Shown in pieces: positions 9,441 to 17,067 of a stretch of 64,000 nt of DNA (the first letter of the stretch is position 1; every line of letters starts with the position of its first letter). Where the stretch lies: assembly GCA_052326605.1 (NCBI GenBank), contig JBKQMB010000045.1, positions 1 through 64,000 on the forward strand, in the 5' to 3' direction. The notes under the pieces are model-generated. The model was not told where the DNA came from, did not search any database, and saw nothing but the letters and a program-made list of their open reading frames with translations. The stretch is from Bog-756 sp052326605. GTDB lineage: Bacteria; Actinomycetota; Acidimicrobiia; Acidimicrobiales; RAAP-2. The position numbers were made by a program, and so were the translations under genes.

Positions 9441-9560
9441 CCGGGCCAGCCGGTTCGAGGCCGGGCCAGCCGGCTCGTGGCCGGGCCAGCCGGCTCGAGG
9501 CCGGGGCAGCCGGTTCGAGGCCGGGCCAGCCGGTTCGAGGCCGGGGCAGCCGGCTCGAGG
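9441..9560. repeat. Six tandem copies of a 20-bp hairpin-forming unit
   Basis: Six contiguous units follow CCGGGCCAGCCGGTTCGAGG with only C/G, T/C and A/T variation at a few positions. CCGGC and GCCGG flank TCGAG, so neighbouring units can form a series of small hairpins. The array fills the gap between convergent genes and may act as a bidirectional terminator. There are no unique spacers, so it is not a CRISPR array. Confidence 0.9.
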
Positions 9561-9592
9561 CCGGGGTGCGGTAGGCCGGAGCTCGTCGGTCG

Positions 9593-10339
9593 CTACGCGC
9601 TCCACCCGCCGCTGTAGCTGAAGAACTGCCCGGTCTGGAAGCGTGTCTTCCCCTCGAGGAGCACCCTGGTGAACTCGGAAAGCTCCTCCATGCCGGCCAG
9701 GCGCCGGACGGGTACCTGTGCCTCGATCCTGGCGCGACGCTCGGGGTCCTTGTCGGCCCCGCTGGCTCGCAGAAATCCCGGGAAGTCCATGAAGTTGGTG
9801 CCGATGGCGTTGATGCACAGCCCGTCGCCGGCGTGCTCGAGGCCGACGGCCCGGACCAGAGCGTTGGCCCCGGCCCGTGTCGCCGAGTAGGTGGAGACCC
9901 GGGGCTCGGGCCGTGCCCCGGTGGCGCTGGTGAACACGACGATGTCACCCGAGCCCTGCGAGACCATCGGTGGGACGAACGCCCGCAGCCCGTGGAAGAC
10001 CATGTCGAGGTTCTCGGCTTTCGTCCGCTCCCACTGCTCGACGGTGATCTCCAGGAAGCGACCGGTGATGATGCCGATGCCGGTGACCAGTGCCGCTGCG
10101 TCGATGCGTCCGAACCGGTCGAGCGCCCGCTCCACCAGCAGGGCGTTCCCCTCGGCGGTGCGGAGGTCGACGTCGGTGGCCTCGACCACCTCGACCTCAC
10201 CTCCCCCGGAGCGCAATTCTTCCACCAGCGAGGCCGTAGGTGCGTGCAGCACAAGTCGGTGCGCACCTACGAGACGTCGGGCCAATTCCGGGCCGACGTA
10301 GTCCCCGGTCTGCGTGAGCACGGCGACGCGCTTGTCCAC
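9593..10339 (-). CDS. Candidate halohydrin dehalogenase (SDR-related, Ser-Tyr-Arg triad)
   Basis: A 248-residue protein with the SDR fold but dehalogenase signatures. The catalytic motif is S-x12-Y-x3-R (Ser138, Tyr151, Arg155 in STYSATRAGA) instead of the SDR YxxxK. The N-terminal glycine-rich NAD loop is replaced by T-x4-Y (Thr9 to Tyr14, in LTQTGDYVG), the type of motif that forms the halide/nucleophile pocket in halohydrin dehalogenases. The C-terminal block (AIGTNFMDFPGF, VPVRRLAGMEEL, TGQFFSYSGGW) also resembles that family. Such enzymes reversibly turn vicinal haloalcohols into epoxides, and a cyclic-epoxide-active form is known from Ilumatobacter, an acidimicrobial genus. Activity here is inferred from residues only. 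Confidence 0.78.
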   Translation of the reverse strand: MDKRVAVLTQTGDYVGPELARRLVGAHRLVLHAPTASLVEELRSGGGEVEVVEATDVDLRTAEGNALLVERALDRFGRIDAAALVTGIGIITGRFLEITVEQWERTKAENLDMVFHGLRAFVPPMVSQGSGDIVVFTSATGARPEPRVSTYSATRAGANALVRAVGLEHAGDGLCINAIGTNFMDFPGFLRASGADKDPERRARIEAQVPVRRLAGMEELSEFTRVLLEGKTRFQTGQFFSYSGGWSA

Positions 10340-10525
10340 GCACCCAACGGTACGCCATCACCGGTGCTACGGCTGGTGGCCGGCGGGTTCTGTTGCGTGC
10401 CTGAAGCCAAGGCGTGCCGGCGCGGCGGCCGCAGCGGCGGACATAGGGGCTGGCGCCTAAGGTCTGGATCCTCACCGCGCACAGGTGCCCGTCGACCACG
10501 CCGGCCTCATCGGCAAGGTGGCCTC

Positions 10526-10602
10526 GGGGACGTAGCCCAACCGGCAGAGGCAGGGCGCTTAAACCGCCTCCAGTGAGGGTTCGAATCCCTCCGTCCCCAC
10601 CA
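10526..10602 (+). tRNA. tRNA with anticodon UAA but class I shape
   Basis: A cloverleaf can be drawn by eye: acceptor GGGGACG/CGTCCCC, a D arm closed by GCC/GGC, anticodon stem GGGCG/CGCCT with loop CTTAAAC (anticodon TAA), T arm GAGGG-TTCGAAT-CCCTC, discriminator A and encoded CCA at 10600-10602. UAA would read the Leu codon UUA. However, the variable loop is only five bases (CCAGT), whereas bacterial tRNA-Leu normally has a long variable arm. The charged amino acid is therefore uncertain. It lies beside a GGDEF-EAL gene remnant, as expected at a recombination-prone tRNA. Confidence 0.75.
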
Positions 10603-10653
10603 CGGTGATGTCGCGGGACATCGTGGACACACGAATCTGCGGCATCGTGGCTC

Positions 10654-10936
10654 TCAGGCCTGCCAACGGGCAAGGGCCTCGAAGCCGGCGATTTCGCCAG
10701 ATGGAATGCAAGCGATGGGTTGGAAGAAGGCGCGTACGGATCCACTGGCCACATCGTCCCGGAGCTGACCGACGAGTTTGAGCCGGCGGAGTGCAGCGGA
10801 GTGCTCCTGACCTGAGGCGACCTCCCAGTAGCCGGGTCCCTTGGTCTTGGCCACGGTCACGGCCGCCAGCGCCGAGGGATGCCGAGCCTGCGGCATGCCC
10901 TCCCGAGTGATGCCCTCCAGAGAGATGCCGAGCCCG
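10654..10936 (-). pseudogene. GGDEF-EAL protein remnant
   Basis: A minus-strand frame holds the end of a degenerate GGDEF domain (GYWEVASGQEHSAALRR region) joined to the first 45 residues of an EAL cyclic-di-GMP phosphodiesterase domain: LVGQLRDDVASGSVRAFFQP then GEIAGFEALARW. It stops right after EALARW, so the metal-binding and catalytic part is missing. The remnant is on the opposite strand to, and 51 bases from, the 3' end of the tRNA. It is presumably inactive. Confidence 0.6.
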
Positions 10937-11020
10937 TGGGCCAAGATGGTCCGGCGCACGGTAGTGGACGAGCTGGAAGGGACAGGCGGTGGGACGGTTG
11001 CCTCGGAGCGAGGGCGGTCG

Positions 11021-12226
11021 ATGAGCGAGGGGGCGATCATCGCCCTGGCCGCACTGGTGTTCGGATGGGCGGTACTCGCCCGTCCGCTCGAGCGGCTGGG
11101 GGTCAGCGCCCCGATGCTGTTCGTTGCCGCCGGTCTCCTGCTGGGGAACGGGCACATCCACGACGTCACCGTCAACATCGACGCCACCACGATCCGCGTT
11201 CTGGCGGAGATCACCCTGGCCCTGGTGCTCTTCTCCGACGCCTCCAGCGTCGATCCGGAACAGCTCCGTCACGACGCGGCGTGGCCCATCCGGCTGCTGG
11301 CCATCGGCCTGCCGGTGTCGATGGCCCTCGGAACGGTGGTGGGCTTCGTGGTGCTGCCCCACATGACGTGGATCCTGGCCATCCTGGTGGCCGCCGTGCT
11401 GGCGGCTACCGACGCGTCGCTCAGTGCCACCGTCATCACCGACACCCGGATCGCCGAGCGCGTGCGCCGGGCGCTCAACGTGGAGAGCGGCCTCAACGAC
11501 GGGTTGGCCACTCCGGTGGTGGTCATCGCGCTGGCCGCTGCGGCCACTGCGCTGCACGTTCCGGGGGCGGGCACCGGGTCCGGCCACGTGGTGTCGGTCG
11601 TGGTGGGCGTGCTCGGCGGCGTGCTGGCGGGCGTGGCGTTCGGCATCCTCGGGGCGCTGATCCTGGCCACGGCCGAGCGGCGGGGTTGGACCGAGTACGG
11701 CGGCACCCGTCTCGCCGTGTTCGGGCTGGTCGTCCTGACCTACACCGCAACGGTGGCGCTGGGGGGAAACGGGTTCGTGGCGGCGTTCGTTGGCGGACTC
11801 GCCCTCCGGTTCCGGCTCCCCGAAGAGTCGAACGAGCTGGTCGAGCTGCCGGAGTTCGTCGGGTCGGCGCTTGCCTGGGTCATCTGGTTCGTGTTCGGGG
11901 AGGCCCTGGTGGTCCCCGCTCTGAGGGCGGCGGACTGGCGGGTGCCCATCTACGCCGTGGCCAGCCTCGTGGTGGTCCGGATGGTGGCGGTAGGCCTGGC
12001 CATGGTGCGCAGCGACGCCGACCGGAGGACCCGCCTCCTCCTCGGCTGGTTCGGGCCACGAGGGCTCGCCTCGGTGGTGTTCGCGCTCCTCATCGAGGAG
12101 ACGCTGCCGTCCGGTGACCCAGGCGTGCGGATCACCGAGGCCGCCATCGCCGCCACGGTCCTGCTCAGCGTGGTGGCCCACGCCGTCAGCGTCAACCCAG
12201 TCATTGATCGACTTACCCGGGAGTGA
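11021..12226 (+). CDS. CPA1-type sodium/proton antiporter
   Basis: A 401-residue membrane protein with about 12 helices. The conserved transport core is visible as LAATDASLSATVITD, where the TD pair corresponds to the ion-binding Asp of cation/proton antiporters, and NVESGLNDGLATPVVV, the ESGLNDG signature of the NhaP/CPA1 group. The C-terminus has GWFGPRGLASVVFALL, also typical. It exchanges Na+ or K+ for H+ across the cytoplasmic membrane. ATG 11021 starts directly before the first helix; upstream in-frame codons overlap the antisense GGDEF-EAL remnant. No cytoplasmic regulatory domain follows. Confidence 0.88.
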   Translation: MSEGAIIALAALVFGWAVLARPLERLGVSAPMLFVAAGLLLGNGHIHDVTVNIDATTIRVLAEITLALVLFSDASSVDPEQLRHDAAWPIRLLAIGLPVSMALGTVVGFVVLPHMTWILAILVAAVLAATDASLSATVITDTRIAERVRRALNVESGLNDGLATPVVVIALAAAATALHVPGAGTGSGHVVSVVVGVLGGVLAGVAFGILGALILATAERRGWTEYGGTRLAVFGLVVLTYTATVALGGNGFVAAFVGGLALRFRLPEESNELVELPEFVGSALAWVIWFVFGEALVVPALRAADWRVPIYAVASLVVVRMVAVGLAMVRSDADRRTRLLLGWFGPRGLASVVFALLIEETLPSGDPGVRITEAAIAATVLLSVVAHAVSVNPVIDRLTRE

Positions 12227-12409
12227 TCCCGCCGGCCCCCGAGGACGGGGCCTCCACCAGTGGAAGGGGGGACCGGTCGCGGCGTGCGCGGCCGGAGAGG
12301 GAGCGTCGGGTGGGACCCGGTTCACGGCAGGCCGCACCTGGCCTACGGTTCCAGTGGCACGGCTGTGCGGGGGCCAGTCCGAGAGCGATATCCACCAGGA
12401 GGTTCCCAG

Positions 12410-12928
12410 ATGGTCGAAGATCTCGAAGATCCCCGCCGGCACGAGCCACCCTTCGTCCTACCGGAGCGCGAGATGCTCGAGCAGTGGCTCGAATTCCACC
12501 GGATCACACTGGTACTCAAGTGCGAAGGTCTGGACGATACCGCCCGCAAGCACCGGCCCGTGGCGACCTCCAATCTGTCGCTCCACGGCCTGGTCCGCCA
12601 CATGGCCGAGGTGGAGCGGAACTGGTTCCGCCGGACCCTCCGCGACGATCCGGAGGCCCCGTATCTGTGGTTCGACCCCGCGGTGGACGACAGCGAGCTG
12701 GTCCCGCTCGACGACGCCGACTGGGCGTCGGACCTGTCGACGTGGGAGGCCGAGTGCGAAGCCAGCCGCGCCGCGGCGGGCGCCCACCGGCTCGACGACA
12801 CGGGCACGCGGCGAGGTGAGCCGTGCTCGTTGCGGTGGATCTACGTGCACATGATCGAGGAGTACGCCCGGCACAACGGCCACGCCGATCTCCTCCGCGA
12901 GATGATCGACGGAAGCGTTGGTTGGTGA
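12410..12928 (+). CDS. DinB/DUF664-family protein
   Basis: A 172-residue four-helix-bundle protein of the DinB-like superfamily. Putative metal-binding histidines are seen in LHGLVRHMAEVERNW and in IYVHMIEEYARHNGHADLLRE, the standard spacing for DUF664 members. Some relatives are thiol-dependent transferases or hydrolases acting with bacillithiol or mycothiol. The precise reaction here is unknown. ATG 12410 has an excellent AGGAGG ribosome-binding site eight bases upstream. It stands alone between the antiporter and the sulfatase. Confidence 0.85.
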   Translation: MVEDLEDPRRHEPPFVLPEREMLEQWLEFHRITLVLKCEGLDDTARKHRPVATSNLSLHGLVRHMAEVERNWFRRTLRDDPEAPYLWFDPAVDDSELVPLDDADWASDLSTWEAECEASRAAAGAHRLDDTGTRRGEPCSLRWIYVHMIEEYARHNGHADLLREMIDGSVGW

Positions 12929-13068
12929 CGACCGGCCGGACCGCTCTCCCGTGCCGCGGCCACGGTGCACCACCGTCGGCCGGGTCTGCGGTCCGGCCAT
13001 CATCGGGATTGACAGGTCGGCCCGCCTGCCACGATCCTGTCGAATGAGCGACCGAGGGAGCGATACGG

Positions 13069-14601
13069 ATGGCACATGACCCGATTGTGGCCGAGCGGAC
13101 CCAGGTCCGCGACAGCCTCGAGCCCCGGTTCTTCCTCGAGGGCCAGGAGCAGCGCGCCGCCGCCGCCCTCGGCGCCTATGGGGCGTCCGGCAAGCGGCCC
13201 AACATCCTGGTCATCCTCTTCGACGACGTCGGGTGGGGCGATTTCGGCTGCTACGGCGGGGGAGTGGCCATGGGCGCGCCGACGCCCAACATCGACAAGC
13301 TGGCCCGGCGGGGCACGCTGCTCACCTCGTGCTACTCCGAGCCGTCCTGCACCCCGTCGAGGGCCTCACTGATGACCGGCCGCCTGCCGATGCGGCACGG
13401 CCTCCTCCGGCCTCCGATGTACGGGCAGCCGGGCGGGCTCGACGGCGAGATCACCCTGGCCCAGCTGCTCTCCGACGCCGGCTATGTCACCCAGGCCGTC
13501 GGGAAGTGGCACATCGGCGAGAACGTCGAGTCGCAGCCGCAGAACGTCGGATTCGACGACTTCTACGGCTTCCTGTCCGTCTCGGACATGTACACCGAGT
13601 GGCGAGATCCGTACTTCTTCCCCGAGATCGTCTACAGCGAGGAGCGCACCAAGTGGGTGGAGAACCTGCCCTTCAACAAGTGTTTCGTCCACGCCACCCG
13701 GGGCGGTGAGACCGAGAACGTCGAGGAGGTCACCCTCCCCGTCCTCTCGTTGCTCGACGAGAAGTGGGCCACGTACTCCCAGGAGTTCATCCGCCGGATG
13801 TCCGAGCCGGAGGCCGGGCAGCGCCCGCCGTGGTTCCTCTACCACTGCACCCGGGGCGCCCACTTCGACAACTACCCGCACGAGCGGTTCCTCGGTTCCT
13901 CTCCGGCCAAGCACCCCTACAAGGACACGATCATCGAGCTCGACGACATCGTGGGCCGGCTGGTGGCCGAGCTCGAGGCCACCGGCCAGATGGACGACAC
14001 ACTGATCTTCCTCTCGTCGGACAACGGGCCGGAGATGGAGACCTGGCCCGACGCCGCCTACTCGCCGTTCCGGAGCGCCAAGGGATCCACCTGGGAGGGG
14101 GGGCAGCGGGTCCCCGGCATCTTCGCCTGGCCCGGGATGATCGCCGCCGACCGGGCCACGGACGGGATCTTCTCCCTCATGGACCTGTTCAACACCTTCC
14201 TCACCGTCGCCGGGGCGGGCGACTCGGTGCCCGAGGACCGCTTCATCGACGGCGTGGACCAGACGTCGTTCCTCCTCGACCCCGAGGGGGTATCCAACCG
14301 GAAGTACCTGTACTACTGGTTGACCAACGTGTTCTCGGCCCTCCGGGTGGGCGAGTGGAAGTTCATGGTGGCCTCGTCCTCCGACGACGACCGCGACTGC
14401 TTCAACCTGGGTGGCTTCACCGGGGTCACCCAGAAGTACTCTCACGGCCGGCTCTACAACCTGTACCTCGACCCCAAGGAACAACACAGCTACATGATCC
14501 GCAAGCTGGCCTACATCGACAGCTTCACGGACGGGATCGCCAAGCACTTCCTTACGTTCGGCAAATTCCCCCCGAAGCACCCGATTGCGGCCATGAGCTG
14601 A
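13069..14601 (+). CDS. Sulfatase (formylglycine-dependent arylsulfatase family)
   Basis: A 510-residue alkaline-phosphatase-fold sulfatase that hydrolyses sulfate esters. The activation motif CTPSR (residues 94-98, followed by ASLMTGR) contains the Cys that a formylglycine-generating enzyme converts. Metal ligands include DD at 52-53 (ILVILFDDVGWGD) and the late LSSDNGPEME block; AVGKWHIGE supplies the usual Lys/His pair. No signal peptide is obvious, so it is either cytoplasmic or exported by an unrecognised route. No formylglycine-generating enzyme is encoded in the window. It converges with the AAA gene, leaving only 24 bases between stops. The substrate is unknown. Confidence 0.9.
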   Translation: MAHDPIVAERTQVRDSLEPRFFLEGQEQRAAAALGAYGASGKRPNILVILFDDVGWGDFGCYGGGVAMGAPTPNIDKLARRGTLLTSCYSEPSCTPSRASLMTGRLPMRHGLLRPPMYGQPGGLDGEITLAQLLSDAGYVTQAVGKWHIGENVESQPQNVGFDDFYGFLSVSDMYTEWRDPYFFPEIVYSEERTKWVENLPFNKCFVHATRGGETENVEEVTLPVLSLLDEKWATYSQEFIRRMSEPEAGQRPPWFLYHCTRGAHFDNYPHERFLGSSPAKHPYKDTIIELDDIVGRLVAELEATGQMDDTLIFLSSDNGPEMETWPDAAYSPFRSAKGSTWEGGQRVPGIFAWPGMIAADRATDGIFSLMDLFNTFLTVAGAGDSVPEDRFIDGVDQTSFLLDPEGVSNRKYLYYWLTNVFSALRVGEWKFMVASSSDDDRDCFNLGGFTGVTQKYSHGRLYNLYLDPKEQHSYMIRKLAYIDSFTDGIAKHFLTFGKFPPKHPIAAMS

Positions 14602-14625
14602 TCGGGGCCCCCGGCGGCACGCCGT

Positions 14626-15819
14626 TCAGCGCGCCGGTGCCACCGTGGACAGCTCGGGGATCCACCGCTTCATGAAGGCGTCGAACATGGGCACGGTGAA
14701 GTCGATCTCCCCCCAGCGCGGTGAGAAGCAGAGCGCCTTCTTCAGGAGGCCGTCGCGGGTGGGCCCGAGGGCGGTGGCCTTCCTGCCCAGCAGCTCGGCC
14801 ACCTCGACCGACCGCACCGGTCCGGGACCGAGCTCGGCCATGGCCCGCAGGTAGGCCCGCTCGGGGTCACTGGTCCGACCGGTCCGCACCCGGAAGAACC
14901 CGTCGTCGAGCTCGGCGGTGGCCACCGGGATGCTGCGCTCGACGTCGTCGAGGGTGATCAGGTGCGGGCCCTCGGCCACGTCCCAGGCCTGCTTGCCGAA
15001 CTCCTGCAGGAAGTAGGGGTAGCCGCCGGTGACCTCGACCACGCGGGCGAGGGCTTCGGGTGCCCAACGGACCTCTTCGTCGGCGGCCGGCACCTCGAGT
15101 GCCTCGAGAGGCTGGTCACCGGTCAGCGAGCCGATGACCGGAAAGGTGAAGATGCGCTCGGCGTAGGACTTGGCCTCGCCGGTCAGCGTGGCCAGTGAGG
15201 GAAGCCCGGCCCCGGCCACCGTGATTGGCAGGGCGAGCTGGGTGGCCCGGTGGAGGCCCATCACCAGGGCCTCGAGGGTGGCGAGCTTCACGTAGTGGAG
15301 CTCGTCGATGGTGATGAGCACGCCGGTGCCGTGGTCGCGGGCCACCTCGCCCAGCTCGACGAAGAGCCCGGCCAGGTCGGTGGCCAGGTCGCCGGAGTCG
15401 GCCGGCCCGTGGACGGGGTCGACATCGATGTTCAGCTCGACCCCGTCGGGGAGGCGGATGGTGAAGGCCTTGAGGATGCCGAGTGCCCGGTGCACCCGCT
15501 CGCCGATGCGGCGCCGGGCGTCCATCGACAGGAGGACCCGGCGGAAGGCGGCCGCCAGGCGAGGGGGGAGCTCGCCGTCCTCGCTGACCTCGATGTGCTC
15601 GTGGAAGTAGCCCCGGGCATCGGCCAGGTGCTCGAATTCGTTGAGAAGGACGGTCTTGCCCACCCCGCGCAGCCCGGTGAGCATCTCGCTCCGCCCGTCA
15701 CGTCCGAGGAGCAGGCGCTGGAGGGCGATGTCCATCGCCTCGATCTCGCGCTCACGCCCGACCAGGGCCGGGGGGCGGGTACCGGCCCCGGGGCTGTAGG
15801 GGTTCCTGACGGGGTCCAT
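14626..15819 (-). CDS. AAA (STAND-like) ATPase with C-terminal winged-helix region
   Basis: A 397-residue P-loop ATPase. Walker A is GLRGVGKT (49-56), Walker B is VLITIDELHY (about 168-176) and a sensor-like arginine follows later. A leading NPYSPGAG...LVGREREIEAMD block is typical of the AAA_16/ORC-like group. The C-terminal 80 residues look like a winged helix. Similar proteins are encoded singly in many actinobacteria; their role is unclear and may be DNA-linked or signalling. ATG 15819 was chosen because the conserved block begins there; upstream codons run through an AT-rich promoter-like stretch. It is monocistronic. Confidence 0.8.
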   Translation of the reverse strand: MDPVRNPYSPGAGTRPPALVGREREIEAMDIALQRLLLGRDGRSEMLTGLRGVGKTVLLNEFEHLADARGYFHEHIEVSEDGELPPRLAAAFRRVLLSMDARRRIGERVHRALGILKAFTIRLPDGVELNIDVDPVHGPADSGDLATDLAGLFVELGEVARDHGTGVLITIDELHYVKLATLEALVMGLHRATQLALPITVAGAGLPSLATLTGEAKSYAERIFTFPVIGSLTGDQPLEALEVPAADEEVRWAPEALARVVEVTGGYPYFLQEFGKQAWDVAEGPHLITLDDVERSIPVATAELDDGFFRVRTGRTSDPERAYLRAMAELGPGPVRSVEVAELLGRKATALGPTRDGLLKKALCFSPRWGEIDFTVPMFDAFMKRWIPELSTVAPAR

Positions 15820-15821
15820 GG

Positions 15822-15885
15822 GACGAGTATAGCGTTTCGGATGAAATATAGGAATAAGACTAGAAACTGCTGAAACCACTAGAAA
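15822..15885 (-). promoter_or_regulatory. AT-rich promoter, probably leaderless, for the AAA gene
   Basis: On the minus strand a TATACT hexamer lies about six bases before ATG 15819, so transcription would begin at or next to the start codon. The 60 bases upstream are strikingly AT-rich for this region and hold two copies of a CTAGAAA-type word. No Shine-Dalgarno sequence fits. Leaderless mRNAs are common in actinobacteria. Confidence 0.45.
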
Positions 15886-16019
15886 GGGGACGCCCGGCGG
15901 GCACGCGGCGCCTCGCCTCCGGGTCCTACATTTGCCGTTGTGCTCGGACGCACTCTGCCTGACCCCGTGCCGCCCGGGGCTCCCGCTGTCCCTGGCGGTG
16001 CTGGTCGCCGTGCCCCTCG

Positions 16020-16277
16020 GCACGCGCGGTCCCTGTCGTCTCCTCCCACGGCACCGCCGATCCTGTGGATCCCTACGCCGGCGTCGTCCTCACCGCCTAC
16101 GGCCCGTGCGCGGCGGGGGCGGCGGTAGACCTCTACGCGATCACCGGTGAAGGCCATGGGTGGCCGGGCGGACCGCACCTCGGCCGGGCGATCACGGACC
16201 TCCTGGGTCCGCAGACGACCGTCATCGACGCCAACTCGGTCATGTGGGCCTTCTTCGTGGCCCATCCCCTCCGGTGA
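16020..16277 (+). pseudogene. C-terminal remnant of an LpqC/PHB-depolymerase-like esterase
   Basis: The frame reads VPVVSSHGTADPVDPYAG, then VVLTAYGPCAAGAAVDLYAI, GEGHGWPGG and NSVMWAFFVAHPL to a TGA at 16275-16277. These are the acid and histidine regions of the feruloyl-esterase/PHB-depolymerase (LpqC) family. The nucleophile half upstream is missing: the preceding 100 bases are out of frame and unrecognisable. GTG 16065 gives an open frame of 70 residues, but it is almost certainly a relic. Confidence 0.6.
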
Positions 16278-16357
16278 CCGGAACCGGGCGCCGGTCGGTA
16301 CCCAGGCCCCAGGCCCCGGGTCCCGGGTGCGCCCGTGGAAGGAATAGAGTCTGAGGT

Positions 16358-16975
16358 GTGTTGCACCCGAGCGGGACCCAGTGGGTCATCCTGGTGGCGT
16401 TGTCGGTTCTCTGGGCGGTGCTCGGCTACCGGCTCTCCGAGAACGACCGCAGGACGCTGGGGCGGACCCCCTGGGGCCTCCCGTCGGCGCTCTGGGCGTT
16501 CTTCTGGTTCCTGTCGCTGGTGCTGGGGCTGGTGCTCTATCTGATCGCCCACACGAACGGGGTCCGCCGGGCCCGCCAGGGGCTCTCCGTGCCGGGATCG
16601 CCGCCTGCGACGGGGTGGGCGATGACATCGCCGAGCGTGGCAGAGCAGTTCCCTGCCTATCCGCGTCCCGCCAACTCGCAGACCCCGCCGCCGGTCGGCG
16701 TTGGTCCGACCGACGGCCAGACCGGTCCGGCGGCGCCGGCGGCGCCGGGAGCGTCGCCGCCGGATTCCGGGACGCAGGCACCTGTCGGGCCCTGGACCCC
16801 GGGGCCGCAGGGCGTGCCCGTCTCGTGGCCGCACTCGCCCCCGGACTGGCATCCCGATCCCAGCGGGAGGTTCCACTATCGCTGGTGGGACGGCTACCAG
16901 TGGACCTCGCAGGTGTCGACCGACGGGCATCATCTGATCGACACCAACCCCGATCAGCGGATCGGTCCCTACTGA
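16358..16975 (+). CDS. Two-helix membrane protein with C-terminal DUF2510 domain
   Basis: A 205-residue protein. The first 70 residues hold two membrane helices (QWVILVALSVLWAVLGY and LWAFFWFLSLVLGLVLYLI). A Pro/Ala/Gly-rich linker of about 90 residues follows, then DUF2510: PPDWHPDPSGRFHYRWWDGY, the W-x-P-DP and R-WWDG-W pattern found in many actinobacterial envelope proteins. The function is unknown. It is codirectional with no partner and is followed by the convergent endonuclease-fold gene. Confidence 0.75.
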   Translation: MLHPSGTQWVILVALSVLWAVLGYRLSENDRRTLGRTPWGLPSALWAFFWFLSLVLGLVLYLIAHTNGVRRARQGLSVPGSPPATGWAMTSPSVAEQFPAYPRPANSQTPPPVGVGPTDGQTGPAAPAAPGASPPDSGTQAPVGPWTPGPQGVPVSWPHSPPDWHPDPSGRFHYRWWDGYQWTSQVSTDGHHLIDTNPDQRIGPY

Positions 16976-17067
16976 TCGCTCCTGAGGGGACGGCGGTCCT
17001 GGCCGGGCTGTCGGCGCCAACGGTTCGGTCGCCACGCCCGCTCTGCTCCCACCACGCCCGTGCTCGC

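Noticed and set aside
9441..9560. Possible CRISPR array
   Set aside because: The 20-bp units are directly adjacent with no spacers, and no cas gene is present.
10526..10602. Ochre suppressor tRNA
   Set aside because: An ochre suppressor would need anticodon UUA. The loop CTTAAAC gives UAA, which reads UUA (Leu).
10559..12442. A 627-codon minus-strand open frame over the antiporter
   Set aside because: It is rich in His/Arg/Gly/Glu with no hydrophobic pattern, as expected for antisense of a high-GC membrane-protein gene. The plus strand has clear antiporter motifs. Only its last part overlaps the EAL remnant, which is in a different frame.
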